Shown: positions 24,096-32,908 of the stretch, piece by piece
How the letters are laid out: each line of letters starts with the position of its first letter
How positions within the stretch are numbered: position 1 is the first letter of the stretch
From: Thermohalobaculum sp039030715
GTDB lineage: Bacteria > Pseudomonadota > Alphaproteobacteria > Rhodobacterales > Rhodobacteraceae
Direction: 5' to 3'
DNA: 64,000 nt
NCBI GenBank assembly: GCA_039030715.1
Contig: JBCCDU010000010.1
Location: forward strand, 9,588-73,587
The notes under the pieces: generated by a model
Told to the model about the DNA's origin: nothing
Seen by the model: only the letters and a program-made list of their open reading frames with translations
Databases searched by the model: none
Translations under genes and position numbers: made by a program

Positions 24096-26126
24096 ATGGA
24101 CATTCTGGCAACCGCGCTGCCTGCGCTAAGCGACGCCTGGACCCTGATCCTGGACCCGGTGGTCCTGGGTTACCTGGTGCTGGGTGTGGTGATGGGCCTA
24201 GCGGTCGGGGTTTTCCCCGGGCTGGGCGGCATCGCCGGGTTGTCGCTGTTGTTGCCCTTCATGTTCGGGATGGAGCCTGTTTTGGGCCTCGCCCTGATGA
24301 TCGGCATGGTGGCCGTCGTGCCGACCTCCGACACGTTCGCCTCGGTCCTGATGGGGATCCCCGGCTCGTCGGCCTCGCAGGCGACGGTGCTGGACGGGTT
24401 CCCGATGGCGAAACGGGGGCAGGCGGCGCGGGCGCTCTCGGCGGCGTTCTCCTCCTCGCTGTTCGGCGGGCTGGCGGGCGCGATGTTCCTGACCATGTTC
24501 ATCCTGGTCGCGCGGCCCATCGTGCTGGCCTTCGGCCTGCCCGAGATGCTGATGATCACCGTCCTCGGCCTTTCCATGGTCGCGGTCCTGGCCGGGCGCG
24601 TGGCGCTGAAGGGCCTGGCGGCGGCGGGCCTCGGCCTGATGGTCGGCACGATCGGCGAGGCGGATGCGGGCGGCAGCCTGCGCATGGCGACCTACGACAT
24701 CCCCTATCTCACCGACGGGCTGAAACTGGTGATCGTCGGCCTCGGCATCTTCGCGGTGCCCGAGATCGTGTCGCTGCTCCGCCAGGACCGCTCCATCGCC
24801 AAGGATGCCAGCTTGGGCGCGGGCTGGATGGACGGGGTGCGCGACTGGTTCGCCAATATCTGGCTGTCGGTGCGCTGCTCGGTCATCGGGGTGCTGGTGG
24901 GCGTGATCCCGGGGCTCGGCGGCTCGGTGGTGGATTGGATCGCCTATGGCCACTCGGTCCAGACCACGCCCGACAAGTCGAATTTCGGCAAGGGCGAAGT
25001 GCGCGGCGTGATCGGGCCGGAAAGCTCGAACAACGCGAAAGAGGGCGGCGGGTTGGTCCCGACGCTGCTCTTCGGTATCCCCGGCTCTGGCTCGATGGCG
25101 ATCTTCATCGGGGCGATCGCGCTGCTCGGCTCGGGCGATATCGAGGTCGGGCCCTCGATGCTGCGGGACAATCTCGACATCACCTATTCCATCGTCTGGC
25201 TGCTCGCGCTTGCCAATGTGGTGGGCACGCTGCTCTGCATCGCGGCGTCCGGCGGGATCGCGAAGCTCACCACGATCCGCTTCACCCTGCTTGCGCCCTT
25301 CCTCTTCATGCTGATCAGCTTCGCCGCCTTCCAGTCTGGCCAGAATTTCGAGGATCTGCTGGCGCTCTTCGCCATTGGGCTGATCGGGATCTTCCTGCGC
25401 CGCTTCGACTGGTCGCGGCCCGCCTTCCTGATCGGCTTCGTGCTCTCCAACCCGGTCGAGAAGTTTTCGAACCAGGCGTTCCAGATCGCCTCCTTCCGGT
25501 TCCGCAAGAGTTTCGAGGAGGGGATGGAGTATGTCTTCAGCCCCATCGTGATCGTGCTGATCGTCGTCACCGTGGTCTCGGTCGTGCTCGGCATCCGCCA
25601 GGCCAAGAGCATCATGGCCGAGGGCGAGGTCGAATCCGGCTCGAAACGCGCGCCGCTGGTGTTTTTGGCTGTCATCATCGCCTATCTGGTGGCGGCGCTG
25701 ATCAACGCGCATCTGATCCCGGACTTCAACCTCACCGACAAGATCGTGCCGCTGGTCGTGGGCGGCATCGCGCTCCTCTGCTGCCTGATCCTGCTGGCCC
25801 AGATGATCATGCGCCCCGAAACCGACCCGGTCTTTGCGGACAAGGAGGTGGCGGGCGAGGACGCGAATGCCCCCTATGGCCTGTGGTCCACACTGGCCTG
25901 GTTCGCGGCGCTGATCGCGGCCACGTTCGTCGTCGGGTTCATCCTGGCTCTGGTCGGCTTCCTGACCGCTTTCCTGCGCGTGCGTGCGGGCGCGGGATGG
26001 GGCCGCGTCGCGCTCTTGACCGCTTGTGGGATCGCTTTCATCTGCCTGATGGCGGGCGCGCTCAACCGGGATTTCCCGCCGGGCCTGCTGCAGGACGCGG
26101 TCGACCTGCCCTGGCCGCTCAAATGA
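24096..26126 (+). CDS. TctA-TctB fusion: both membrane subunits of a TTT transporter
   Basis: The 676-aa product is longer than the usual TctA of about 500 aa. Residues 1-500 are TctA: 'LAVGVFPGLGGIAGLSLLLPF' near residue 33, 'GVIPGLGGSVVDW' and about ten membrane helices. From about residue 525 there is a second block, 'PLVFLAVIIAYLVAALINA', with four helices and a hydrophilic middle, which matches a TctB-type small subunit. So both membrane subunits of the tripartite tricarboxylate transporter are one polypeptide. It follows tctC after a 67-bp gap with a stem-loop and precedes the isomerase gene by 10 bp. Confidence 0.85.
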   Translation: MDILATALPALSDAWTLILDPVVLGYLVLGVVMGLAVGVFPGLGGIAGLSLLLPFMFGMEPVLGLALMIGMVAVVPTSDTFASVLMGIPGSSASQATVLDGFPMAKRGQAARALSAAFSSSLFGGLAGAMFLTMFILVARPIVLAFGLPEMLMITVLGLSMVAVLAGRVALKGLAAAGLGLMVGTIGEADAGGSLRMATYDIPYLTDGLKLVIVGLGIFAVPEIVSLLRQDRSIAKDASLGAGWMDGVRDWFANIWLSVRCSVIGVLVGVIPGLGGSVVDWIAYGHSVQTTPDKSNFGKGEVRGVIGPESSNNAKEGGGLVPTLLFGIPGSGSMAIFIGAIALLGSGDIEVGPSMLRDNLDITYSIVWLLALANVVGTLLCIAASGGIAKLTTIRFTLLAPFLFMLISFAAFQSGQNFEDLLALFAIGLIGIFLRRFDWSRPAFLIGFVLSNPVEKFSNQAFQIASFRFRKSFEEGMEYVFSPIVIVLIVVTVVSVVLGIRQAKSIMAEGEVESGSKRAPLVFLAVIIAYLVAALINAHLIPDFNLTDKIVPLVVGGIALLCCLILLAQMIMRPETDPVFADKEVAGEDANAPYGLWSTLAWFAALIAATFVVGFILALVGFLTAFLRVRAGAGWGRVALLTACGIAFICLMAGALNRDFPPGLLQDAVDLPWPLK

Positions 26127-26136
26127 GCCCGATGAG

Positions 26137-27225
26137 ATGAGCCAGACCGGCATTCCGTTCCTGTTCCTGCGCGGTGGCACTTCGCGCGGCCCCTATTTCA
26201 ACCGCGCCGACCTGCCACCGGACCGCGAGACATTGGAGCGGGTTCTGATCGCCGCCCTCGGCTCGGGTCACAGCTTGAACATCGACGGGATCGGCGGGGG
26301 CGCCGCGGTGACGACCAAGGTCGCGATGCTCTCGCGCTCGGATGACGAATGGGCCGAGATCGATTACTTCTTCGCCCAAGTCTCGGTCGAGGACCGGCTG
26401 GTCGATTTCAAACCGACCTGCGGCAATATCCTCTCGGGCGTCGGCCCGGCGGCGATCGAGATGGGCCTGGTCCAGCCCCAGGGCGAGGAAACCGAGATTC
26501 GCATCCGCGCGGTCAATACCGGCGCCCAGGTGCTGGCGCGGGTGCAGACGCCGGGCGGGGCGCTGACCTATGATGGCGGGTCCGAGATTGCCGGTGTCCC
26601 CGGCAGCGCGGCGCCGATCACGCTGGCCTTCATGGGCGTTGTCGGCTCCGCCACCGGGGCCTTTCTGCCGACAGGACATCTGCGCGACCGGATCGACGGT
26701 GTCGAGGTCACCTGCATGGATGTCGCCATGCCGCTCGTGATCGCGCGCGCCCGGGATTTTGGCCTGACCGGGTATGAGAGTGCGGCGGAACTCGACGCCA
26801 ACCGCGATTTCTTCGCCCGGATGGAGGCTGTGCGCCTGAAGGCGGGCGCGCAGATGGGCCTCGGCGATGTCAGCCAATCCGTCATCCCGAAGTTCGGCCT
26901 GCTGGCCCGCGCGCGTGCGGGTGGGACGCTGGCTTCGCGCTACTTCATGCCCTGGAAAACCCATCCCAGTACGGCGGTCACCGGGGCGCAATGCGTCGCC
27001 TCCTGTGCGCTGACGCCGGGGACCGTGGCCGACGGCCTGCTGGAACGCCCCAGCGAAAGCCCGGCCAATGTGGTTCTGGAACACCCCTCCGGCACCATCG
27101 ATGTCCTGGTGAATTTCGAGGCCGATAACGGCTTCAGCCTCAAATCGGCGGGGTTGATGCGCACCGCGCGCAAGTTGGCGGAGGGGCGCGTCTTTGTCCC
27201 CGGCAGCATCTGGGGCGGCCCCTGA
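26137..27225 (+). CDS. PrpF/GalD-family isomerase
   Basis: The 362-aa protein belongs to the PrpF family (diaminopimelate-epimerase fold), which includes 2-methylaconitate isomerase PrpF and 4-oxalomesaconate tautomerase GalD. The N-terminal 'PFLFLRGGTSRGPYFNRADLP', the segment 'FKPTCGNILSGVGPAAIEMGL' with the conserved Cys, and 'NTGAQVLARVQTPGG' are characteristic. Similarity is by eye nearest GalD. In a tcuAB cluster the oxidation product is cis-aconitate, so an aconitate or tricarboxylate cis-trans isomerase is a sensible alternative. It lies 10 bp after the transporter gene and 21 bp before the dehydrogenase gene, in the same operon. Confidence 0.82.
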   Translation: MSQTGIPFLFLRGGTSRGPYFNRADLPPDRETLERVLIAALGSGHSLNIDGIGGGAAVTTKVAMLSRSDDEWAEIDYFFAQVSVEDRLVDFKPTCGNILSGVGPAAIEMGLVQPQGEETEIRIRAVNTGAQVLARVQTPGGALTYDGGSEIAGVPGSAAPITLAFMGVVGSATGAFLPTGHLRDRIDGVEVTCMDVAMPLVIARARDFGLTGYESAAELDANRDFFARMEAVRLKAGAQMGLGDVSQSVIPKFGLLARARAGGTLASRYFMPWKTHPSTAVTGAQCVASCALTPGTVADGLLERPSESPANVVLEHPSGTIDVLVNFEADNGFSLKSAGLMRTARKLAEGRVFVPGSIWGGP

Positions 27226-27246
27226 TCCCTCACGATGGAGGCGGCC

Positions 27247-28221
27247 ATGAAGGTCCATATCCTCGACGATTGGTTCGACACCCTGCGGGGGCTGCCCTGT
27301 TTTGCGCGTCTGGCGGGCCACGATGTGACCGTCTGGACCGATCACGCCCCGGATGTGACGGTACTGGCCGACCGGTTGCGAGAGGCCGAGGCGCTGGTGC
27401 TGTTCCGCGAGCGCACGCCGGTCACCCGCGCGTTGTTGCAGCATCTGCCAAATCTGAAGCTCATCAGCCAGCGCAGCGTCTACCCGCACGTGGATGTGGC
27501 CGCCTGCACCGATCACGGCGTGCTGCTTTGCTCGAACATGCACAGCGACACGCCGAGTTACGCGGCGGCGGAACTGACCTTCGGCCTGATCCTGGCGGGT
27601 ATGCGCCAGATCCCGCAGCAGATGGCCTCGACCAAGGCGGGGGGCTGGCAGATCGGTGTCGGCAAGACCCTGCGTGGGCGCATGCTGGGCCTCTACGGCT
27701 ACGGCCGGATCGCGAAGGCGGTGGCGGACTATGCCCGGGCCTTCGGTATGCAGGTGCAGTGGTGGTCCTCCGAGGAGGGCCGCGCCCGGGCTCTGGCAGA
27801 TGGCGAGATGGTCGCCCGAAACCGCGAAGCGTTCTTCGCGACAAGCGATGTCGTCTCGATCCATGTGCGCCTAAAGCCCACCACGCTGGGGATTGTCACC
27901 GGCGCCGATCTGGCGGCGATGCAGCGCGGTGCGCTCTTCGTCAACACCTCGCGCGCCGGGCTGGTCGCACCCGGGGCGCTGCTGGCGGCGCTGCAGGCCG
28001 GGCGCCCCGGCATGGCGGCGGTGGATGTGTTCGAGACCGAGCCTCTGACCGACCCCAAGGACCCCCTGCTGGCCCATCCCAACCTGATCGCGACACCTCA
28101 CATCGGCTATGTCACCGAGGACGAGTTCGATCTGCAATTCGCCGATATTTTCGACCAGGTGAATGCCTTTGCCGGGGGCGCACCGATCCACATGATCAAT
28201 CCGGAGGTTCTGACCGCTTGA
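27247..28221 (+). CDS. D-2-hydroxyacid dehydrogenase family protein
   Basis: The product is a 324-aa NAD-dependent D-2-hydroxyacid dehydrogenase (phosphoglycerate/formate dehydrogenase family). It shows the Rossmann motif 'LRGRMLGLYGYGRIAKAVADY' near residue 142, 'ALFVNTSRAGLVAPGALLAAL' with the catalytic Arg, 'AAVDVFETEPL' with the Glu, and 'LIATPHIGYVTEDEF' with the catalytic His. The ATG at 27247 is preferred over 27235 because GGAGG lies just before it. It sits in the tricarboxylate operon; the substrate could be a hydroxy acid made from the imported compound. The operator of the next gene begins 5 bp after its stop. Confidence 0.85.
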   Translation: MKVHILDDWFDTLRGLPCFARLAGHDVTVWTDHAPDVTVLADRLREAEALVLFRERTPVTRALLQHLPNLKLISQRSVYPHVDVAACTDHGVLLCSNMHSDTPSYAAAELTFGLILAGMRQIPQQMASTKAGGWQIGVGKTLRGRMLGLYGYGRIAKAVADYARAFGMQVQWWSSEEGRARALADGEMVARNREAFFATSDVVSIHVRLKPTTLGIVTGADLAAMQRGALFVNTSRAGLVAPGALLAALQAGRPGMAAVDVFETEPLTDPKDPLLAHPNLIATPHIGYVTEDEFDLQFADIFDQVNAFAGGAPIHMINPEVLTA

Positions 28222-28225
28222 CGCT

Positions 28226-28266
28226 GATTGTATACGATTGTATGCGGTTGTATCCAATCGTATACA
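28226..28266. promoter_or_regulatory. Phased repeats and inverted repeat: GntR operator
   Basis: Three tandem 10-bp repeats, GATTGTATAC, GATTGTATGC and GGTTGTATCC (28226-28255), are followed by AATCGTATAC. Within this, TGTATACGATTG (28229-28240) and CAATCGTATACA (28255-28266) are perfect 12-bp inverted copies, 14 bp apart. The 10-bp spacing puts all half sites on one face of the helix. TTGTATAC cores are typical of FadR/VanR-type GntR regulators, and the gntR gene starts 17 bp downstream, so autoregulation is likely. Confidence 0.7.
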
Positions 28267-28282
28267 GTTAATATCGCACTGG

Positions 28283-28933
28283 ATGGCCACGTTGGACGAC
28301 ACTCCGCCACAGGGCAGCGCCGCCTATCGACAGTTGCTGGCGCAGATCAAGATGGGCGATCTTGCCCCCGGCGATCGCCTGCGCGAGGAGGATCTGGCCG
28401 TTCGTCTGGGGGTCAGCCGCACGCCGATCCGCGAAGCCATTCGCCAACTGGAGGCCGACGGTCTGGTCGTCCACGCGCCCCGCCAGGGCGCCGTGATCCG
28501 CAGCCTGGATTATACGGAGGCGATGGAGCTTTACGAGATGCGCGCGGTTCTGGAGGGGATGGCGGCGCGCCTGGCCGCCCGCGCGGCGTCCGAGATCGAG
28601 CTAGAAGAACTGACCAGCGTGAACGAGGCCCTGGCCGCCGCCGGACCGGGCAGCATGGCCACCCATCTCAACCGCGTCTTCCACGCGACCCTGCTTGATG
28701 CGGCGAAGAACCGGTTCCTGCACCGCTCTGTCTCGACGTTGCGCAAGGCGATGATGATCCTCGGTCCCTCGATGCTGATGGATCGCGCGCGGGCCGATGC
28801 GGCGGTGGCGGAGCATCGCCAGGTTCTGGCTGCATTGCGCACCCGCGACGGGGCCGGGGCCGAGGCCGCCATGCGCGCCCATATCGAAGCCTCGCAACGC
28901 CTGCGTATCCGCAAGATGCAGGGCCGGCAGTGA
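28283..28933 (+). CDS. GntR-family (FCD domain) regulator of the tricarboxylate cluster
   Basis: The 216-aa product has an N-terminal winged HTH ('APGDRLREEDLAVRLGVSRT', then 'PIREAIRQLEADGLVVH') and an all-helical FCD ligand domain ('LYEMRAVLEGMAARLAARAA', 'FHATLLDAAKNRFL'). The frame is open back to 28238, but that region is the operator itself, so the ATG at 28283 is chosen even though its ribosome site is weak. The stop overlaps the GTG of tcuA (GTGA). It probably represses this operon and responds to the transported acid. Salmonella tcu uses a LysR protein instead, so the regulator type differs here. Confidence 0.88.
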   Translation: MATLDDTPPQGSAAYRQLLAQIKMGDLAPGDRLREEDLAVRLGVSRTPIREAIRQLEADGLVVHAPRQGAVIRSLDYTEAMELYEMRAVLEGMAARLAARAASEIELEELTSVNEALAAAGPGSMATHLNRVFHATLLDAAKNRFLHRSVSTLRKAMMILGPSMLMDRARADAAVAEHRQVLAALRTRDGAGAEAAMRAHIEASQRLRIRKMQGRQ

Positions 28934-30318
28934 CGGCCGGTCCCTGGGATATCGCAGTGATCGGTGGTGGCAACGCGGCGCTCTGCGCAGCGATCACAGC
29001 GGCGGAGGCCGGTGCGCGCGTCGTCATTTTGGAAGCTGCGCCAAAGGCTTATCGCGGCGGCAACTCGCGCCACACCCGCAATTTTCGCTGCATGCATGAC
29101 GGGCCGCTGGGCCCGTTAGTCGAGAGTTACGGCGAGGACGAATACCTCGCCGATCTGATGAAGGTTACGGACGGGCAGACCGATGAGGGGCTGGCCCGCC
29201 TGGCGATCCGCGCCTCGCAGGACTGCCTGCCGTGGATGCAGGCCAATGGGGTGCGGTTCCAGCCCTCGCTTTCCGGCACGCTGTCGCTGGCACGCACCAA
29301 TGCGTTCTTTCTGGGTGGGGGCAAGGCGTTGGTAAATGCCTATTACCGCACGGCGGAGGCGCTGGGGGTCGATGTCCTCTACGACACCCCTGTGACCCAT
29401 CTGGAGCGGGATGGGGACGCGATAGCCCATGTCGAGTTCACTCACCAGGGAGAGATTCGGCGCATTATGCCGAAGGCGGTCGTCGTCGCGTCCGGCGGCT
29501 TCCAGGCCGATACCGATTGGCTGGCCCGGGCCTGGGGGCCCGCAGCGAAGAACTTTCTGATCCGCGGCACGCCCTATAATCGCGGCACCGTGCTTGCTAA
29601 CCTGTTGGACCAGAACGTGGAAAGCGTCGGCGACCCGACCCAGTGCCATGCGGTGGCAATCGACGGGCGCGCGCCGAAATTCGACGGCGGCATCGTGACC
29701 CGGCTGGATTGCGTGCCCTTCTCCATCGTCGTCAACAAGCACGGCCAGCGCTTCTATGACGAGGGCGAGGATGTCTGGCCAAAACGCTATGCCATCTGGG
29801 GCCGCCTGGTGGCGGCGGAACCCGATCAGATCGGCTATGCCATTATAGACGCTCGATCTTTGCCGCTCTTCATGCCCTCGGTCTTCCCGCCGGTCGAGGC
29901 TGCGACGCTGGAAGACCTGGCAGGAAAAATGGGCCTGCCCGCCGACCGCCTGCGCGAAACGGTGGAGGCCTTCAATGCCGCCTGCGGCGATACCTCGGCC
30001 TTCAATCCGACCGAGCTGGACGGGGTCGCGACCACCGGGCTGACCCCGCCCAAGACCAACTGGGCACGCCCGATCGTGGAGCCGCCGTTCTATGGCTACA
30101 GCCTGCGCACCGGCGTCACCTTCACCTATCTGGGCCTCAAAGTGGATGAGCGCGCGCAATGCAGCAGCGGCAACCGGCCCATCGCCAATCTGTGGGCGGC
30201 GGGCGAGACAATGGCAGGCTCGATCCTGGGGCAGGGCTATCTGGCCGGCTTCGGGATGACCATCGGCACGGTCTTCGGGCGCATCGCGGGGCGGGAGGCT
30301 GCGGCCCATGTCGCCTGA
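28930..30318 (+). CDS. tcuA: FAD-dependent tricarballylate dehydrogenase
   Basis: This 462-aa flavoprotein matches TcuA, which oxidises tricarballylate to cis-aconitate. Recognisable segments are 'IAVIGGGNAALCAAITAAEA' (FAD), 'GGNSRHTRNFRCMHDGPLG', 'ARTNAFFLGGGKALVNAYYR' and the fumarate-reductase-type C-terminus 'AGSILGQGYLAGFGMTIGT'. It starts with GTG overlapping the stop of gntR and overlaps tcuB by 11 bp. TcuB, encoded next, should reoxidise its FADH2. Related substrates such as citrate or aconitate cannot be excluded from sequence alone. Confidence 0.9.
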   Translation: MTAGPWDIAVIGGGNAALCAAITAAEAGARVVILEAAPKAYRGGNSRHTRNFRCMHDGPLGPLVESYGEDEYLADLMKVTDGQTDEGLARLAIRASQDCLPWMQANGVRFQPSLSGTLSLARTNAFFLGGGKALVNAYYRTAEALGVDVLYDTPVTHLERDGDAIAHVEFTHQGEIRRIMPKAVVVASGGFQADTDWLARAWGPAAKNFLIRGTPYNRGTVLANLLDQNVESVGDPTQCHAVAIDGRAPKFDGGIVTRLDCVPFSIVVNKHGQRFYDEGEDVWPKRYAIWGRLVAAEPDQIGYAIIDARSLPLFMPSVFPPVEAATLEDLAGKMGLPADRLRETVEAFNAACGDTSAFNPTELDGVATTGLTPPKTNWARPIVEPPFYGYSLRTGVTFTYLGLKVDERAQCSSGNRPIANLWAAGETMAGSILGQGYLAGFGMTIGTVFGRIAGREAAAHVA

Positions 30319-31378
30319 GACCGTCACCGAGGCCCGGCGTCAGGTCGAGATCTGCAATGCGTGCCGCTATTGCGAGGGCTACTGCGCCGTCTTCCCCGCG
30401 CTGCATCGCGCGCGGGCGTTCAGCGCGGGGGATCTGACCCAGCTCGCCAATCTCTGTCACAACTGCCGGGGGTGCTACTACGCCTGCCAGTACACTGCGC
30501 CCCACGAGTTCGACCTGAACCTGCCGCGCGCCCTGGCCGATCTGCGCCACGAGAGTTGGGAGGAGTTCGCCTGGCCACGCGGCCTCGCCCGGGCGTTCCA
30601 GCGCAGCGGAGGGACGATTGCGCTGGCCACGCTGATCGGCTTTGCCCTGCTTCTGGGGGCGGTCCGCGCCCTGCCGCCCGCTGGGGGCGAGGGGTTCTAT
30701 GCGGTCCTGTCGCATAACGCGATGGTGGCGATCTTCCTGCCCGCCTTCCTGCTGCCGCTGCTGAGTGTCGGGGTCGGTCTGCGCCGCTATTGGCGGGCCA
30801 CGGGTGGCGGCGATGTCCGGCTGGCGGATCTGGCGCAGGCTCTGCGCGCGGCCGCCCTGATGAAAAACCTGAAAGGCGGCCATGGCGAGGGGTGCAATTT
30901 CGAAGATGAAGACCGCTTCACGCCCGCGCGCCGGGCGGCGCATCATGCTGTGATGTATGGGTTTTTGCTCTGCTTTGCCTCCACCAGCGTGGCCACCGTC
31001 ATGCATTACGGGCTGGGAATGCCCGCGCCCTATGGGTTGGTCTCGCTGCCGAAGCTGTTCGGGATCAGCGGCGGGCTGCTGATGACCTGGGGGGCAGTGT
31101 GGCTGATCCAGTTGAAATTGCGCGCCGACCGGGACCTGGGCGCGCGCCAAGCCTGGGGCGCGGAGGTCGGATTCACCGCCCTGCTGGGCTTTGTCGGCTT
31201 CAGCGGACTGGTCCTGTACGCCGGCGGGCAGACGGCGGCGATGCCCGCGCTGCTGGTGGTGCATCTGGGGGCTGTGCTGGCGTTCTTCATCCTGACCCCC
31301 TTCACCAAGATGGCCCACGGCTTTTACCGCCTCGCGGCTCTGATGAACGAGGCCGGGATCGCGCGCCGTCAAAGGTAA
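30308..31378 (+). CDS. tcuB: TcuB: iron-sulfur/membrane electron-transfer partner of TcuA
   Basis: The 356-aa membrane protein begins with two ferredoxin-like clusters, 'CNACRYCEGYCAVFP' (from residue 16) and 'CHNCRGCYYACQYTAPHEF'. Five or six hydrophobic helices follow, with histidines that may bind haem ('HHAVMYGFLLCFAS', 'VMHYGLG'). TcuB passes electrons from TcuA FADH2 to the quinone pool. It overlaps tcuA by 11 bp and is the last gene of the tricarboxylate cluster. The transporter TcuC of enterobacteria is replaced here by the TTT system encoded upstream. Confidence 0.9.
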   Translation: MSPETVTEARRQVEICNACRYCEGYCAVFPALHRARAFSAGDLTQLANLCHNCRGCYYACQYTAPHEFDLNLPRALADLRHESWEEFAWPRGLARAFQRSGGTIALATLIGFALLLGAVRALPPAGGEGFYAVLSHNAMVAIFLPAFLLPLLSVGVGLRRYWRATGGGDVRLADLAQALRAAALMKNLKGGHGEGCNFEDEDRFTPARRAAHHAVMYGFLLCFASTSVATVMHYGLGMPAPYGLVSLPKLFGISGGLLMTWGAVWLIQLKLRADRDLGARQAWGAEVGFTALLGFVGFSGLVLYAGGQTAAMPALLVVHLGAVLAFFILTPFTKMAHGFYRLAALMNEAGIARRQR

Positions 31379-31509
31379 GGCGAAGGTGCCCTGCCCAATG
31401 CCGTATCTGGACGGACGCGCCATCGGCGCCTAGGCTAGAGGCGGAATTCAAGGCATCGATGTAACCCTCAGATCGCCGATATCGCGGCTGAGCTTCGACA
31501 GGATATTTC

Positions 31510-32895
31510 ATGAACCTGATTTGCAAAGCCGTATCCCTCACCCTGTTCGCAGGGTTTTTCAGCTTCGCCGCAGCCAATCCGCCCGCGATCTATTTCGAAG
31601 TGCTGGAGCTTGGCAAACGGGGCAATGTCGACGGGCTGCAGGCGCTGTTCGAGTGGGTCGAGAAGGGGCGAGAGGCATCCGGCGACAGCGAACAGCACCT
31701 CGACGCGTTCGGAGCATTTCACACCACTCACCCCGATGTCGAGGCGACGGTTCTGGCCTGGATCGAAGCCCATCCCAACAGCGCGCACGGATACGCCGCC
31801 CGTGCCGGTCGCCTGATGCACGAGGCACTGATTGTGCGTGGGGAGCACACCATTCGCGAGACCCCGAGCGCAAGCTTGGATCGCATGCGTGCGCTGATGA
31901 GTGAAGCGCGCGAAGTTGCCGAGACAGCGTTAGAGCACGACCCAACCCATCATTTTGCCGCCAGTAAGCTCGCCGAGGTCGGGCGATGGGGTGGCGAACG
32001 CGATCTGCGCGACCGCGCGGTAAGGATTGCCAGCCGCTATCGCAAACCCGAAGACAGCTTCTGGTCGGAGCTCTATCGCTTCCAGCCGCAATGGGGCGGA
32101 TGGCCGGGCGCGACCGACGCCTATTGCGAGCGCGGTGCGGAGGAGTTTGACAGCGTGGATGTGGCGGAATGCAAGTTGATCGCCGCGATCGACAGGCGTC
32201 CACGCGAAATCGACGCGCGCGAGGCGCTTGAGCGCCTGCAAGCCGAGTATCCCGGCCGCTGGCGCGGCACTGTTATCGGGCTGATGATGGATTCCTGGCG
32301 GTATGAGGAGGCCGCAGAGCTTCTGCTCGAGAACTATTTTCAGGATGTCGGATATGTCGAGCGGATTGCACGCGCGACCGAGGACAGCGACATAATCGGC
32401 AGATTGATCAGTCGTCGATTGGCGGACACTCCACGACATCCGAGACTGCTGCGCCTAATGTCGATGAACCGTCAGGGTGTCGGAGATCATGATGGCGCGA
32501 TCGATCTGATCGAGCGTGCGCTGGAACTGGGCAGCACGATCCCCGAGGTCCGCGCGCAGCACATCGCCGTTAACTGGCATGCCGGGAAATCCGATGAAGA
32601 GATCATGGCGATGGCGGAAAGCGCTTTGCGCGATACGGAATTCCACCCAAAAGTTTATCACATGGTTGATAGCTATAGCAGAAGTGGCATTCCGGTCCGC
32701 GTCACTTCCGAGCCAAGGGACGACTTGCCAGAGCTTGCGCCGCTGCCGGAGAACGCCTGTTGGCGCAAATCGATTCTGGAATTGGAACCTTGGATGTGCG
32801 CGACCTATCCCGACGCAGGGTTTTGTAATCCTGGAACGTCGAGCATGCGACAGCGAACGCTGGAGCGGTTGACGACCGAGGCGGAGTGCGGCTAG
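31510..32895 (+). CDS. Exported TPR-like protein (DUF4034-like)
   Basis: The 461-aa product has a signal peptide (residues 1-22, 'AVSLTLFAGFFSFAAA') and then helical, repeat-like sequence. 'FDSVDVAECKLIAAIDRRPRE' and 'GDHDGAIDLIERALELGS' look like TPR or Sel1-type helices, and 'FQPQWGGWPGATDAY' resembles the DUF4034 family. No catalytic motif is visible. Five Cys residues lie in the C-terminal part and may form disulfides in the periplasm. It stands alone, 131 bp after tcuB and convergent with the glycosyltransferase gene. Base composition is slightly lower in GC than its neighbours. Function unknown. Confidence 0.7.
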   Translation: MNLICKAVSLTLFAGFFSFAAANPPAIYFEVLELGKRGNVDGLQALFEWVEKGREASGDSEQHLDAFGAFHTTHPDVEATVLAWIEAHPNSAHGYAARAGRLMHEALIVRGEHTIRETPSASLDRMRALMSEAREVAETALEHDPTHHFAASKLAEVGRWGGERDLRDRAVRIASRYRKPEDSFWSELYRFQPQWGGWPGATDAYCERGAEEFDSVDVAECKLIAAIDRRPREIDAREALERLQAEYPGRWRGTVIGLMMDSWRYEEAAELLLENYFQDVGYVERIARATEDSDIIGRLISRRLADTPRHPRLLRLMSMNRQGVGDHDGAIDLIERALELGSTIPEVRAQHIAVNWHAGKSDEEIMAMAESALRDTEFHPKVYHMVDSYSRSGIPVRVTSEPRDDLPELAPLPENACWRKSILELEPWMCATYPDAGFCNPGTSSMRQRTLERLTTEAECG

Positions 32896-32908
32896 CGCGT
32901 TCTTTCAA

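Noticed and set aside
24198..26180. 660-codon minus-strand frame opposite the TctA-TctB gene
   Set aside because: Composed of charged repeats (HQDDQ-like) that arise from reading membrane-protein codons backwards.
28226..28266. Tandem 10-bp repeats considered as a CRISPR or satellite
   Set aside because: The units are too short and contiguous, with dyad symmetry next to a GntR gene, so an operator explains them.
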